A stretch of 64,000 bases of DNA from Congeria kusceri. Its lineage: Eukaryota; Mollusca; Bivalvia; Myida; Dreissenidae. Location: NCBI GenBank assembly GCA_027627225.1, contig CM051030.1, positions 22,364,105 through 22,428,104 of the forward strand, given 5' to 3'. The notes under the pieces are model-generated. The model did no database searches, was not told the DNA's origin, and saw only the letters and a program-made list of their open reading frames with translations. Below are positions 46,094 to 57,792 of the stretch, piece after piece (the stretch's first letter is position 1; each line of letters opens with the position of its first letter). The position numbers and the translations under genes are program-made.

Positions 46094-46655
46094 GTAATGA
46101 AGTGCATTACATGAATAGGAGTATAATCTACATTTTGAGCCAATGGAATAACTGAACTGAACCCAGTATGTGCAACGCTAAATCATTAAATGCATGTTCT
46201 TAATAGCGCTTTATCATTTAAAACAGGTTCTTAACAAATGCTCTATCTTGGTTTGGTTATTTGTAACCTCTCCTTCTTAACAAAATGGAGTCACCATTAC
46301 TATACATGGGTATCTACTATTTACATGTACGTTTTACTGCGCTCGCTCCGCCTTCTAAATCTATATTATTTTACTTAATATGTTCTAACTATTACTTAGT
46401 GTACCGCATGTGCAAGTAACAATCTCCATAAGTATATGCGAGTATATGCGAGCTGGTTGTAGGCTATTTAAATATGTTTTTATCCGTCCATGACTTAAAT
46501 ATTCCTTGCAGCCAGGTAAATATATGTCCGAAATTTAAAAAAGAAAAGACTTAACTAGAGCAGTCATGTCAGTAATGTAATATGTCAGTGACAGTATACA
46601 TATTTGTGTATGTAATATATTATTTCTTATGGTATATGTCCTAATAGTAATGCAG

Positions 46656-46930
46656 ATTCACCAGATATTCCAACAATACACATTGGAAATATTACCGACC
46701 ATGGAGTGTCCGGAAAGAAATTAGGTGTGGTGTAGGGTGCAACTATAGCTCTCGCCTGTCATTCTAACTCAAACCCGCCTCCATCCTATTCCTGGCCAAA
46801 TCAGCCTCTTGACAGGAACAGTTCAACAAAATACCACAATTACCCCATTACCTCCAACACCATGTACACCATACTACATGCACCGGTGTCTTGAAATAAT
46901 ATTGCAACTATAAACAATATATGTGTTATG
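46656..46930 (+). pseudogene. IgSF copy B, Ig exon 4 remnant
   Basis: Acceptor TAGTAATGCAG, then SPDIPTIHIGNITDHGVSGK in step with copy A exon 4. A TAG (about 46734) replaces the Phe codon of copy A, there is a frameshift near 46806, and a TGA follows CCGGTGTCT as in copy A. The donor is not preserved. Confidence 0.65.
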
Positions 46931-47154
46931 TTAGTAGACGTAAATGCAAATCAAATATTTTCGATCATTTGTTGAAAATGACCAATAGTTTACCGTAATG
47001 AAATGTCTCAATACAATTCAGTTGTTCGTATACATTTAAAAAAAATGGAATCATCGTTTAAAAATTAATTAATATTAAATGTATAAAATATCACTTATAT
47101 GTGCATTCCATGGTTTACTTTGTTGTATTGCATATAAAAATTATAAATTAATAG

Positions 47155-47462
47155 ACGAACATAAACAACTAACATACTTCTATGTCATTAAGAAAAAGAT
47201 AACAGAAACAACAGTGGTTGTGACTTGGCTTCCGAAATTTAACGGCGGTATGTCCCAAATATTTCAACTGCAATACCATGCATCCTCACAAAATTCATGG
47301 ACGATTTGTACGATTTACGAGTCGTTATATGGTCTTAAGCCGATGCACGCAATGTTCATCGGACTTCAAAGTGAAACAGAATACATGTTCGAGTTGATTG
47401 GTTGAATCCAAATGGTAAATCAAATCCGTTCAAAGACAGATTCAGAAGCTTGGTGTCCAATT
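47155..47462 (+). pseudogene. IgSF copy B, fibronectin type III exon
   Basis: Acceptor AATTAATAG. The frame is open from the acceptor through ITETTVVVTWLPKFNGG, FQLQYHASSQNSWTI and MFIGLQSETEYMFELIG, then shifts (TGA at about 47403) and continues as NPNGKSNPFKDRFRSLVSN in another frame. It retains the base that is missing from copy A near 30382, so the two copies were disabled independently in this exon. Confidence 0.72.
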
Positions 47463-47786
47463 AAAACGGCATGCAGTTTACATGTATAAATATGCATAAG
47501 CACAATTGGATGATTGTTATTGAACTTAACCGTATTCCAAACATTGACATGCTGTACTTAAGAAGATGAGAGTGTATATGATCGTCTCAGGTTTTAATGG
47601 CTATATAGAAAAACGTGCAAGCATTGTGACTGATACAGTCATGTCAATACAGTATTTGTTTCTATCAATTATCAATAAGCGCGTGTGTAGCATGTTAACA
47701 TGTATGAACTAGAATCTGTTTCGAAATATTGAAATATATTATGTTTCCATCCGTACCAATTAAAAGGTGGATGTCTTGTATTGCGG

Positions 47787-47922
47787 ATAATACAACAACC
47801 AAATTAAAGAGAGGTACACCTGTAGGAGGAATTGTTGGAGGAAAACTGCCAGGATTTATACTCTTAGTAATTGCAGTCACTGTGATTTGCCTGAGGAGAA
47901 AGTTGGACATTCATTTACACGT
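47787..47922 (+). pseudogene. IgSF copy B, transmembrane exon
   Basis: The frame is open: DNTTTKLKRGTPVGGIVGG, then the helix GFILLVIAVTVICLRRKLD with a basic stop-transfer. The acceptor AG that copy A has here is lost (TTGCG precedes GATAAT); the donor is probably CAC|GTAAAC. It shows the intact form of the helix frameshifted in copy A. Confidence 0.68.
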
Positions 47923-48888
47923 AAACGTAATACAGCATCACTGTTCGTGGTTTAATGAAACCAAAAGCAAATGTACGCATTGTATTTAATGTATACATCT
48001 TATCTGTTTGAACATGTTTCACTTTAATGGCGGGAATGTAAACATTATATAAATGGTTTCACTTTAATGGCGGGAATGTAAACATGAAAATAAATTATTT
48101 TTAATAAAAAATATATGATAATGCAACTCAAATATAAACACAGTTTTATACATGATTTATGTATACATCTAAATATTACAAACAATATATTTCTGATTTA
48201 TATTGTATACATTACCATTTAGACTATCACATATTATTTTGTAATATGAATTGTTTTCATGATCTATTTCAGAAAACAGGGACGAGCATAATACTAAATC
48301 AAGGTTATGTGTAAAAACTTTACTGGTGTCTCTAAATATTTATCCTATTACTAAAGCCAACTCAATTGGAAAACAACCCATCGTATAAATTTTAGTTTCA
48401 TTCGGTAGTTATTTTTAGCTCACGTTTTGTTATCGTTATTGTTAGAAAACTATGTAATTCAATGTGACGTCATAGCAAATAATTACGTTTTTAGTAAACG
48501 AAACAAAAGTGTTGAAAATGGGAAACCAAAGCTATTTTTTATTTCTGTGAAACTTTCACGCCGCTTACATGATTGCTGAGTACAGCATAATTTGATAAAT
48601 GCAATATTAATATAAACTATATAGATAAATATAATATATAACGTTTTGGATAAATATCAAGTTTATCATGCTCGGCAGGAAACAGTGTACGTAGCGCTCG
48701 ATATGTCTCGCTCTAATGGTTCTAAGCCTAGCAACACACCAACACTCGCATAATATTCTCTTTATTATTTGTTCACACCTAAGCAATATAAACATGCATA
48801 CCATATGTATACACTATTATCTGTTTTACTACGCGTATTCAATTATCCGGATCTATTGTATATATTATAAAATATTACCCGTTTAAAG
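47923..48888. repeat. Intron of copy B with a 40-bp tandem duplication
   Basis: GTTTCACTTTAATGGCGGGA followed by ATGTAAACAT occurs at about 48015 and again 40 bp later. The rest is AT-rich with no exon. Confidence 0.7.
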
Positions 48889-49085
48889 TTTGACAACTTC
48901 TGGCGATACAGGAGCGTACACATCAATTCAGCATGAAGTAGAAATCAACAGTCACCGTTATAGCACGCCTACAGCAGCAACAGAGCAACACATTGTGCAG
49001 AAGACGCAGCATGTCGAACGTTTACAAGCAGAACATAGTCAATTATATGAAACTATGATTGCAGATAACGAGTACGGACATGTAT
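48889..49085 (+). pseudogene. IgSF copy B, cytoplasmic tail exon
   Basis: Acceptor GTTTAAAG; reads LTTSGDTGAYTSIQHEVEIN, SHRYSTPTAATEQHIVQ and SQLYETMIADNEYGH, no stop. It aligns with the copy A tail exon, sharing AYTSIQ and HRYSTPT. The donor at GGACAT|GTATTT is weak. YTSI is common to both copies; YENL in A corresponds to YETM in B. Confidence 0.65.
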
Positions 49086-49605
49086 TTATGTATTCGTTTT
49101 AATTATTCATTATCGAATGGTTTAATACACATAAGTATCAGTTTCAGATGTCGTTTGTGTAGACGATAATAATGATTCATAACACAATTCACACGTATGG
49201 CTTTGGAAACCGAATAGCTGCGTGTACATCTTGAAAATGAAATACGACTAATACCGTAGTTTTCAACTGGGAGTAATATTTGTATCGATATGGTATTACT
49301 AAACTAAAAATACAATTATGTTATTGAGTTCAAAACCAACCGGTCAATTCTTTCAAATTATTACTAATTATGTTGAATAGTCTTGAATGCAAATTCATAA
49401 TCTATGTTTAAGTTGAGTGTCATTTGCAGCAAAACACAATGGCGGAAAAGTATGCATGGTGTGCATTCGTAGAGTTATTGCTTTCCGCAATAATTAACTC
49501 CAGTAAATCGACGTTACAGAAATAATTAAACCAATACATGTAAGCATTCTGTCCATACACTGTAATGTAAACGTCTGCTTCATGAGTACTTGACACTTTT
49601 TTCAG

Positions 49606-49699
49606 TTGTCCGGGCAATATAACTTACGAATCTGTTACCAGAAGTGCACATCCTGCAGAAGTGTATGAAATTGTTCAAACAATTAGACGTTGCGAGTGA
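49606..49699 (+). pseudogene. IgSF copy B, last exon
   Basis: Acceptor TTTTTTCAG; reads CPGNITYESVTRSAHPAEVY then EIVQTIRRCE and TGA at 49697. ITYESV matches the ITIM form (I/V/L/S)xYxx(L/V/I), and YESV-x9-YEIV keeps the copy A spacing. The exon is open, although the gene is broken upstream. Confidence 0.65.
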
Positions 49700-49857
49700 T
49701 ATACGTGCACTTGTTTTGTTGGTATTACCAACGTTATCACCATAGTACGTTGAATTGACAGAATCTGATGCCAACTTGTAGACCTACACTTCGTTTCTTT
49801 ATAGCTACTGTGTTATAAAATTCAATTATGGTGATTATGGAAGGAACTGTTTATCAA

Positions 49858-49863
49858 AATAAA
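49858..49863 (+). terminator. Polyadenylation signal of copy B (AATAAA)
   Basis: AATAAA about 160 bp after the TGA of the last exon. Position is suitable, but the hexamer is frequent in AT-rich DNA. Confidence 0.4.
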
Positions 49864-50366
49864 TTCTAAATTGTAACTTGTTCAGCGTCGATCAGGTGTA
49901 TGTACTTATACATTCGGATATATATTTACATATTATACTATATATTAATTAAAACATATGTCCATGGTGCGAAAAACTAGTATACGCATATGTCATTTAT
50001 TGTAAAATCGTTTGATTGTACTATATGCTCATATTATTATGTGTACTATTTAGCCCAGATCGAACTTTCATATGCATGTTACATATTAGTCTGCAGCTCC
50101 ATACATCACATAACTGAACAAGGGGTGAACTTAGTATTAAACTCTATAATTTGAATAAACACAATATAAAATTACCACACTCTTCGATATTGATACTCTA
50201 TAAACCGTAAACCAATGAAATGTGTTATAAGGCTTCTATAAAACATTAAGCATGGATAATTACAAGACGTACTCAATTTGGAGATTGTTCGGTACAAGTT
50301 GCTGCTTAAACAAATCGTTTACAATATGTTGCATTGAACGGTGGTCTCTGTTTATTTTAGTTTAAC
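49864..50366. other. Non-coding downstream of copy B
   Basis: AT-rich, nothing recognised. Confidence 0.5.
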
Positions 50367-50512
50367 TGAGAAATATCAGCTGCCATTCAGTCAACCGTAT
50401 TTAATGACATAGTATAAATTTATATTTTCAACAATGAAATGAGAAATATCAGCTGCCATTCAGTCAACCGTATTTAATGACATAGTATAAATTTATATTT
50501 TCAACAATGAAA
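50367..50512. repeat. Perfect 73-bp tandem duplication
   Basis: TGAGAAATATCAGCTGCCAT ... TTCAACAATGAAA is repeated head to tail with no difference that I can see (50367-50439 and 50440-50512). A very recent duplication, or an assembly artefact. Confidence 0.9.
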
Positions 50513-53500
50513 TTTTCCCAATTCGAAATGTTCACGGATGTGGAATTGACATCTTAGATTTAAAATAGTTCATTACTCCCTATCTAGATTTCTGATATAT
50601 AATAACCATGAGTGTCCAACTAACTATTTATCGTAAACTTGAAATTTCCCTTGTTTAAAACGAATTAAATATGGTTTCGCCTATTGATTTAACTGAATCA
50701 AAGAAAACGTCATCTCCTTCAGCATGTGTAATGTTTATATGTTCAAGAAATGAACAATACCAATGCGTATACAATAAATAACGTATGAATAGTTTACTAC
50801 ATTGTGATACCTTTGTAAAAAAACCGACACAGAAAATTGCTTGAAAAAATAACTCACGACGACCGAGTCGTAAGAACAAATGACAGTAGACAGCGCTGTA
50901 ACCAATTGCGCTATTTTGACTTGTGAATGAATGTGCATAGTATGGTTATATGACGGACCCACACATCGGGCGACACATTGTAAAGAAGAAAAGAGCCAAA
51001 CAAACAAGATCTAAGTTATATAACGATTTTGTTCTCAGAATGCATGAACTATTTTGTCCATTATATGTGTTATCGTCACCTTTATTATATGCCAATATTT
51101 ATATTGGGCCCTTTTAGTTTGCATAGTCTCTTTAAAGTGTGTGTTTACGCATTTTATTACAACCAACATTTTACAAAATAAGAATATGATAGTGTAGTTC
51201 AAAGTAGCTTAAAATCAACCGAACGCTATTTTTGACAATAAAGCTTGCTAATTTTGCGTTTTACAGCAACGGTCCTTATAAAAATGTATTCCTTTTTAAT
51301 CGATGTAGTAACTGACTTTATTATGTTATTTTTATTTACGCCACTTTGTATATTGTAAGTATGTACAAACACATGTTAACACTATGTATTGAAAACAAAT
51401 GTCATTCTATATTAATGAACCTGGAGTGATTGCGGAGCTTTTGTTTTACTCATAATTATTGTTGGGGTATAAACAAACAAACACAGCAACGAACATACAG
51501 ATACACGAATAGTCCAACTCGTAGTTGAGCTTAATAAAAACGAAAAGTAAATACGAGTAGATATTTAAAGTGTGCATGTACGATCTTAAAACAAATATAG
51601 TGGCATAAATACAATTAACCAAATAAATTTCAATCTAAAATGGAATATAAAGATAAGAACAAACATTTCTTTTAAACGCACAATAAGCTTGTTTTTAATC
51701 ACCAAGTAGTGTTCGTCTGTACAGACAGAAACTAAAATACATGGATATACGCTGACTTGACAGTTGGGTTAGATTGCACAACACTAATAAACGATGCAAA
51801 AACTCGACACCTAATACTTGTTCATTGATTCTATTTGAATTGTTTCTAATGTCATGACAGCACACATACGTTTTTCTTTAGCAAGTCTAGTTTGTCCGTT
51901 TAATATATATTCACAAATATAACATCTCAACCAAATGAAACGGAAACAAAATGTATGTATCTCATCATCCTCCGTTTCCCTATTCGTGCATTACCGGTTA
52001 CGATATCTAAAAATATCACCTAATAGGAAGCTGTATAAATTAAAATGTTATATGTCAGTCTTGCATTCTTGATGAATTCACTGATTTTGACAGCATACTA
52101 CTAAAAGATTCCTGTTGATAAGCCGAACAGATCCTGTTTCAAACCCGCAGTTCATCGCCCACAGAAATTTCATTCTTTAAACGTTTGTCCTTGGATGTTT
52201 TATACAAAGACAATATTGTTTGGAAGATACATTGTATAAAACTATGTTTAACATGGTGAATTAACTTATTCACCAGTAATATCTATGCCAATATTACGTG
52301 TATCAAGATTTATGGAGATGATAACACGCATATATAATAAGTTCATTTTATCTTAGCAATTGACCGAATACATTTAATGCCCCTACTGAAGGCAACTCAA
52401 AAATAGTGACTTAAAAGGATGTGTTGACACATTCTCAAATGTTCTTTTTAAATGTCATAATGAATCGAACCTGCAAACACTAAAACAGTTGGACCAATGT
52501 CTCAAACATTACATTGTATTACAATGACAGCATACAAAAGTGGTGCTCTACTGTGGATTGCGTCTACGTCCACCAGATCTAATGTCAATGTCTCGATATT
52601 TCCTGAGCTAGATGGCTGTATATACATCGTCGTCAATATAATGCTCCGTGAGTCATAAACGTTGTAATTTTCATCAAAAAGAGCAGGGGCGGATCCAGGA
52701 TTTTTGTGTTACGGGGGGGGGGTGCTGTTGATCATTTTAATATGCAGTTATGACCTTTGTATATTGTATATGGTTCTGTACTGACCAGCTGGCAGTTTTA
52801 AACTGCCCGTTTTCCTTGCTAAGTATACACATTTGCTAAAATTTATCCACACATACAATTATGTTCAATAAGTATCAAGCGAGAGGAAGTTGTCAATTAA
52901 AGTAACATTTATTCAACAAATGGGTTTATTAGTGAAGCGAATAGTGTATTTTGTGCTCCTTTCGATTTCTTAAATAATCTCAAAGAGAATTTTGACAATT
53001 CCATAATTTTGTCAATAAATCGTTTAGTTTCCAAAACTCAAAAGCGACAGTCTTTTATCCAAATACATTTTTTTTTAATTTTTTTTATCTATATAATTTT
53101 TTTTATTTGTAGTGCGTTAAAAGGTTGTGGTGCATCAATTCCAGCGGTTTCATATTTGTCCCGGGACCATTAGTAATCAAAATTAATCACGAGCATTGAT
53201 GTATGACAAATGCTTAATCTATAAGAAGTACCTAAAATATTTTATCTAAGATATGAAGATCGATGGAACAATGCTGTAGAATGTAGCTTTAGAGAAAAAT
53301 GAAGAAAGAAGTTGTTGTACCAGAAGTTGTACAAGTAGGAGGAGGAGAACCTCTTGTCGTGTTCCTGATTAACTAAGTTTTCGCTTGCACTGAAAATAAC
53401 TAGTTCCTAACAAATAACGCTTCTTAATCTTAAAATAAATACGGATATCAGACTGCTGATATTGTTATGGATTTAAATAAAATTCATAACTTCGAGGTTT

Positions 53501-53721
53501 TTTAATGCATCATATACACGTTAAATAGTAATTTTTCAGAGACATACTGTAAAATTAATAAATCCCAGACTGTGATAAAGTCCAAACTACATTTTAAAGT
53601 GAATTGGGTCATGAAGAAAACCATTTATAGATTTGTTTTGGAAAAGATGTAAATTGTTTAAGTATTAAACCCTTTTTGAACAATATAGCATTGCAGACCT
53701 TACACGTTTCATTGTATGAAA
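50513..53721. other. Non-coding, AT-rich, with one possible transposon end
   Basis: At 52684, GCAGGGGCGGATCCAGGATT followed by a G10 tract resembles a hAT-type terminal sequence, but I cannot find the partner end. Otherwise no feature. Confidence 0.4.
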
Positions 53722-53724
53722 TTA

Positions 53725-54013
53725 CAGTACACACCACGTACAACCCGCAAAACACGCGATATGCGACTTGCCGATTTTATCGCGAAGCTCAGAGCGCTCG
53801 CTCGCGATGACACAAATCTGCGTTTATTCTCGCGACGAAAATTTGCGCGAATAGCGACAACATTTCGTGATATATTCGTCGCGAAATTTCCCGATGGGGC
53901 CGCCCACTATCTTTTGCGAATCTTCGCGAACTTTCGTGACGTCCCTTAGCGAAAATTGATCGAAGGCTCGTCATGACAGTGCGAATTTTGTGGCTTTCTC
54001 TTGGCGCGTACTG
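53725..54013. mobile_element. 289 bp MITE, TACAGTAC ends
   Basis: Left TTACAGTACACACC and inverted right TTACAGTACGCGCC, flanked by TA. CpG-rich interior (TCGCGA, GCGAA repeats), unlike its AT-rich surroundings. The same family supplies AAGGCTCGTCATGATAGCGC at 11690 and GCGATATGCGACGGACCGAT at 9770. The overlapping ORFs are not genes. Confidence 0.7.
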
Positions 54014-54017
54014 TAAA

Positions 54018-55130
54018 ACATTCATGGGTTGCTCTTCATTTTCCCCATATATTCACCGATATATGTGACAACGTTTATTCACCAAAACAAATTTATTTAT
54101 CATACAGTTTATGCTTTAACCCTTTTAAAGTTTGGTCTTCATCTGCACTTTGTATCGACTTAGTTAGGCTTTTTCCATTATGGAACATACCATTCCCAGA
54201 CAATTTTGTTTTTGACCCACGAAAACATACGGTTTAAAATATTTTAACATGATTCTTGCTGATTCTTCTATAATTTTTTTTATCGTTGTTAAACTTCCAA
54301 ATAAGCAACGCAAAAAGTAGTTCCGATTCATAGCGCAGCATAATACAATGTAGTTCTCATCATAATTGCATTCATATTTGTCAGATTATGATATAATCTA
54401 TATAATGTTATCGTTGTATATCGCCTATTAACAACTTTGTGTCGTTCTTATGTGTGGCCGTTCATGCTTATTTTTCAAATAAACGTTTAAATGAGCTTCT
54501 AGATATATTAATTTATTATTCTCAAACAGTTTACTTTGATGCTGTGTCAGTAAAGATGCCGACTATTAAATAAAAACTTGAACTTGTTATCAATAATGTA
54601 TTTCCCAAAGATATTTTATATATTAAAACATGATTTTATTTAAACTCACTTTATACAGAGTGTTGCTGGACATATCGTTATACATGTGTACAATAATAAC
54701 GTATACTAACTCAGATTGTATAGAACGGCACAATATTAACCTACTTGCCATTAGCCGACGACCTATAAAAACTAGTTTGGTCGTATCCTTCCTTGTTTGG
54801 ATTACCAACGCACAGGGTGGTACAAGTTTTAGGTTGGGACGCACTAACTGTGGAGTCATGCATCTCTCCACATGTCAACATGTATAAAACTTCCGTATCG
54901 AAAATGTTAAAGTAGGAAGTCATTTCGCGATGTTTAGTTTAATAAATACGGCGCGTGTCGTTTTATTATGGATTACGTACCGAACAGGTATCGTTTGTTT
55001 GTTTAGCAGTTCGTGCCACGCGAAACCCCACGGCATTAGTTGTGTCTTTTACTTCCTTTGATTAATACTCGCGAAGCGACATCATTAAAGTTTGCGACGT
55101 TATCGGGCGGCTTCAGTACGATCTTTCGCG
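54018..55130. other. Non-coding, nothing recognised
   Basis: The overlapping ORFs at 54623-54923 have no recognisable domain. Confidence 0.45.
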
Positions 55131-55400
55131 AAGAATATTAAGTTTTGCGTCCGACGAATATTAAGTTTTGCGTCCAACCAGTAAATATCTCTGTAACTAC
55201 TACAGCTATTGAATTCACACGTGTCTTTAGGGTCATTATGTAAGTTCACTGACCAAGGCCTATAACCTTGACCTGCAATTAAGCAATTATGCCCCTTTGT
55301 GTACTAAGAAAATTCAGGTTAAGTTTTGCGTGCAACAGCTCCATATCTCTGTATCTACTACAGATATTCAATTATAACTTCACACATGTACATGTATTCG
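55130..55400. repeat. Dispersed repeat units with TTAAGTTTTGCGT
   Basis: AATATTAAGTTTTGCGTCC occurs twice at 55136-55180 and GTTAAGTTTTGCGTGCAACA at 55318, each followed by ATATCTCTGTAACTACTACA and a CACACATGT block. A related unit lies at 56190-56320 (CAGTAACTATGACAGATATT). Confidence 0.6.
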
Positions 55401-55407
55401 AGGTTAT

Positions 55408-56165
55408 TATTATATTCAACAAAAAGAAAGCATCCACTTATATATTAATTATTGCTTTCCGATACCTGAATGAAATATTTAAACACAAAATTAAGTCACT
55501 TTAATAATCTTGCAATAAAATGCTTACATTTTTTTCGGAATTATTTTCATCTTTTTGGTTAAGCACAAAGAAAAACCTAAACAGGTGTAAATATCAAAAT
55601 CGGAAAGCAGGAACGCGTGTGTAGACAATTAATTGTCGCCATTGTGCCATTAAACGTTCCACTTATATCAGTTAAAATCCGTCCTGCTCGCAGGATACCA
55701 AGAGCCTGGTTTCGCTCGTCCATATTTAAACATGCCATGGGAACTTCACATGATTTGGACGATTTAAGAACTATCCACACAAACTCGATAGGAATGACAA
55801 CTTGCACAAAATGTGTTCACATGTTCATTACACAACAGGTAATTGCGTGTTGGTTGGCTAATATTGAACATTGATGAAAATGATCTTTTAGTCGATTGTA
55901 ATCAACAAAAAATCTGTTTTTTTTAAAGATACAGGTGTTGTTTTTTTGTTTTGACTATGTACTTAGTGATTTTCAATTTTACACCTGTTACGTATGTGTA
56001 TTGTGTTTGACAATAAATATATGGAATTCATTCATAAAAAATATTGCATTTTATTGAAAGATGATTAAGGTAACATGAACTTTATGTTTAAATATTACAT
56101 ACAGGTATCGGAAACCAATAAAACTATAAGTGGATATTTATTTTTTGTTGAGTATATAAAGTCAC
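55408..56165. mobile_element. ~750 bp foldback element
   Basis: ATCCACTTATATATTAATTA with GCTTTCCGATACCTGAATGA (55432-55472) pairs inverted with TACAGGTATCGGAAACCAAT and TATAAGTGGATATT (56101-56141). Inner arms AAACAGGTGTAAATAT (55580) and TTTTACACCTGTTA (55977-55990) are also inverted. The ORFs between them (55577-55874) have no recognisable domain. Confidence 0.6.
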
Positions 56166-56320
56166 TGACAAGCAGTTACGCAGAATTATGCCCCCTTTTG
56201 GACTTGGAATTATTATGGTTAAAATGTGAGTGCAAGTAAATATATCTGCTCAGTAACTATGACAGATATTTAATTGAAACTTCACACATGTCTCTGTGTT
56301 CATTATGTCGGGTAATTTAT

Positions 56321-57340
56321 AGAGATATATCATCAAAGCGGTATGAATAGCCGAAAACGCTGTCCAGAGACAGCTGTTATTATCCGAATTATTAATTCAC
56401 CAATTAGTAAAAATACAGGTAATGCGTAAAGGTGTACGTTTATAATAATTACTTTCTCGTCACAATTGTCGCGGCACAGAATAAGTCGTCACGAACGTTC
56501 GCTATAACGCGCGATATTCCTAAAATGGCAGCGTGTGAAATAGCATCAACTTAATACAACAGTCTAGAGCGTGTTCGTGAACATACTGTAATGGCCGTCT
56601 CTTCTTCACACGTGTGTAACGTTATCACTTGTTTATAGTCAAACTCAGTCCGTTTTCCAAACGGTATTTATTTAACTATATTAACTGTTAATATTTTGAG
56701 TTTCAATCAAACAAGTTCTTAATTATTCATTCCCATACACACTTTACACATGTTGCAGGACTTATGAGTCGCTTAAAAATTAGTTGTCCAACGTCGGGCA
56801 ATTACTAAAACAAACTGGTTTTAACGACGTCATTAAAGGTAACCTATTTTTAGCCGAATTTAGAATAGGTCAATAAGACATTGATATTTCTCAATGGAGA
56901 AGCGCTCTGGAACAGTCTATTGCACGTCAACGATTCTATGCGTTTAATTTATAATAAACCGAAGTTTGAAATGTAGGATTATTTAATTACCACAAATAAT
57001 GGTTAACACATTCAGACTCTTGCCAAAAAAAAAAGATCAGTACTCGCATAAACTATTGATTAAACAAGGACGACATCGTCATATACCCCGGAAAGTAAGG
57101 ATACATGTACTCCTCGATTGCAACAAAATTTCATTTCTTCCTGATATGTGACATTCACGGGCAATTACGGGAACGCTACATCCTTCCTTACTTTACGCGA
57201 AGAAAGTGTACACGCATTAAATGTAAAGAAAAATGCGACGCAATTATAAGAAACAAGAAATGTATTTTTAAAGTACAATCGTAGTTGAAAATGTCATATT
57301 AGATATCAGTTTTACTCTTAACATAATACAAGAAAGGACC
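56321..57340. other. Non-coding, nothing recognised
   Basis: No feature that I can support. Confidence 0.45.
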
Positions 57341-57354
57341 CCCGCTTTGTAAGT

Positions 57355-57606
57355 CCCACCTATATAAAGAGACTGCTCGGACCCCAGATTTTTCGAATAC
57401 CATATCAAAACTTCTCGGACCCCCAAATTAATTTGATAATAATTCAATCCTTATTAATATTTGTACCGTGAATAAACCGATCATACCACCTATATAAGGA
57501 GACTTCTCGGACCCCAGATTTTTTGATACCATAGGACAACTTATCGAACCCCCAGACTAATTCAATCCTTATTCATATTTGTACCGTGAATAAACCGATC
57601 ATACCA
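57355..57606. repeat. ~120-bp tandem duplication
   Basis: Two units with CACCTATATAAGGAGACTTC, TCGGACCCCAGATTTTT, TTCAATCCTTATTAATATTT and GTACCGTGAATAAACCGATC; the ACCGATCATACCACCT end recurs at 57475 and 57595. A diverged single unit is at 19.08 kb. Confidence 0.75.
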
Positions 57607-57792
57607 CCTCTTACCAGCAATGTTATCAGGTCTTGTGGTCTCTAGGCGGTTTAACCGCGTAGTACCATTGCGTCTTTACTCATTTTAGTTGACCTCGTGC
57701 ATCTGCACCAGTCCGACCCTCGAGGCCTGCATCCCTTGAGATACAGATAGGGTGCAATATCCAAACTGAGCTGAAGCTCATAACGAAAGAGA

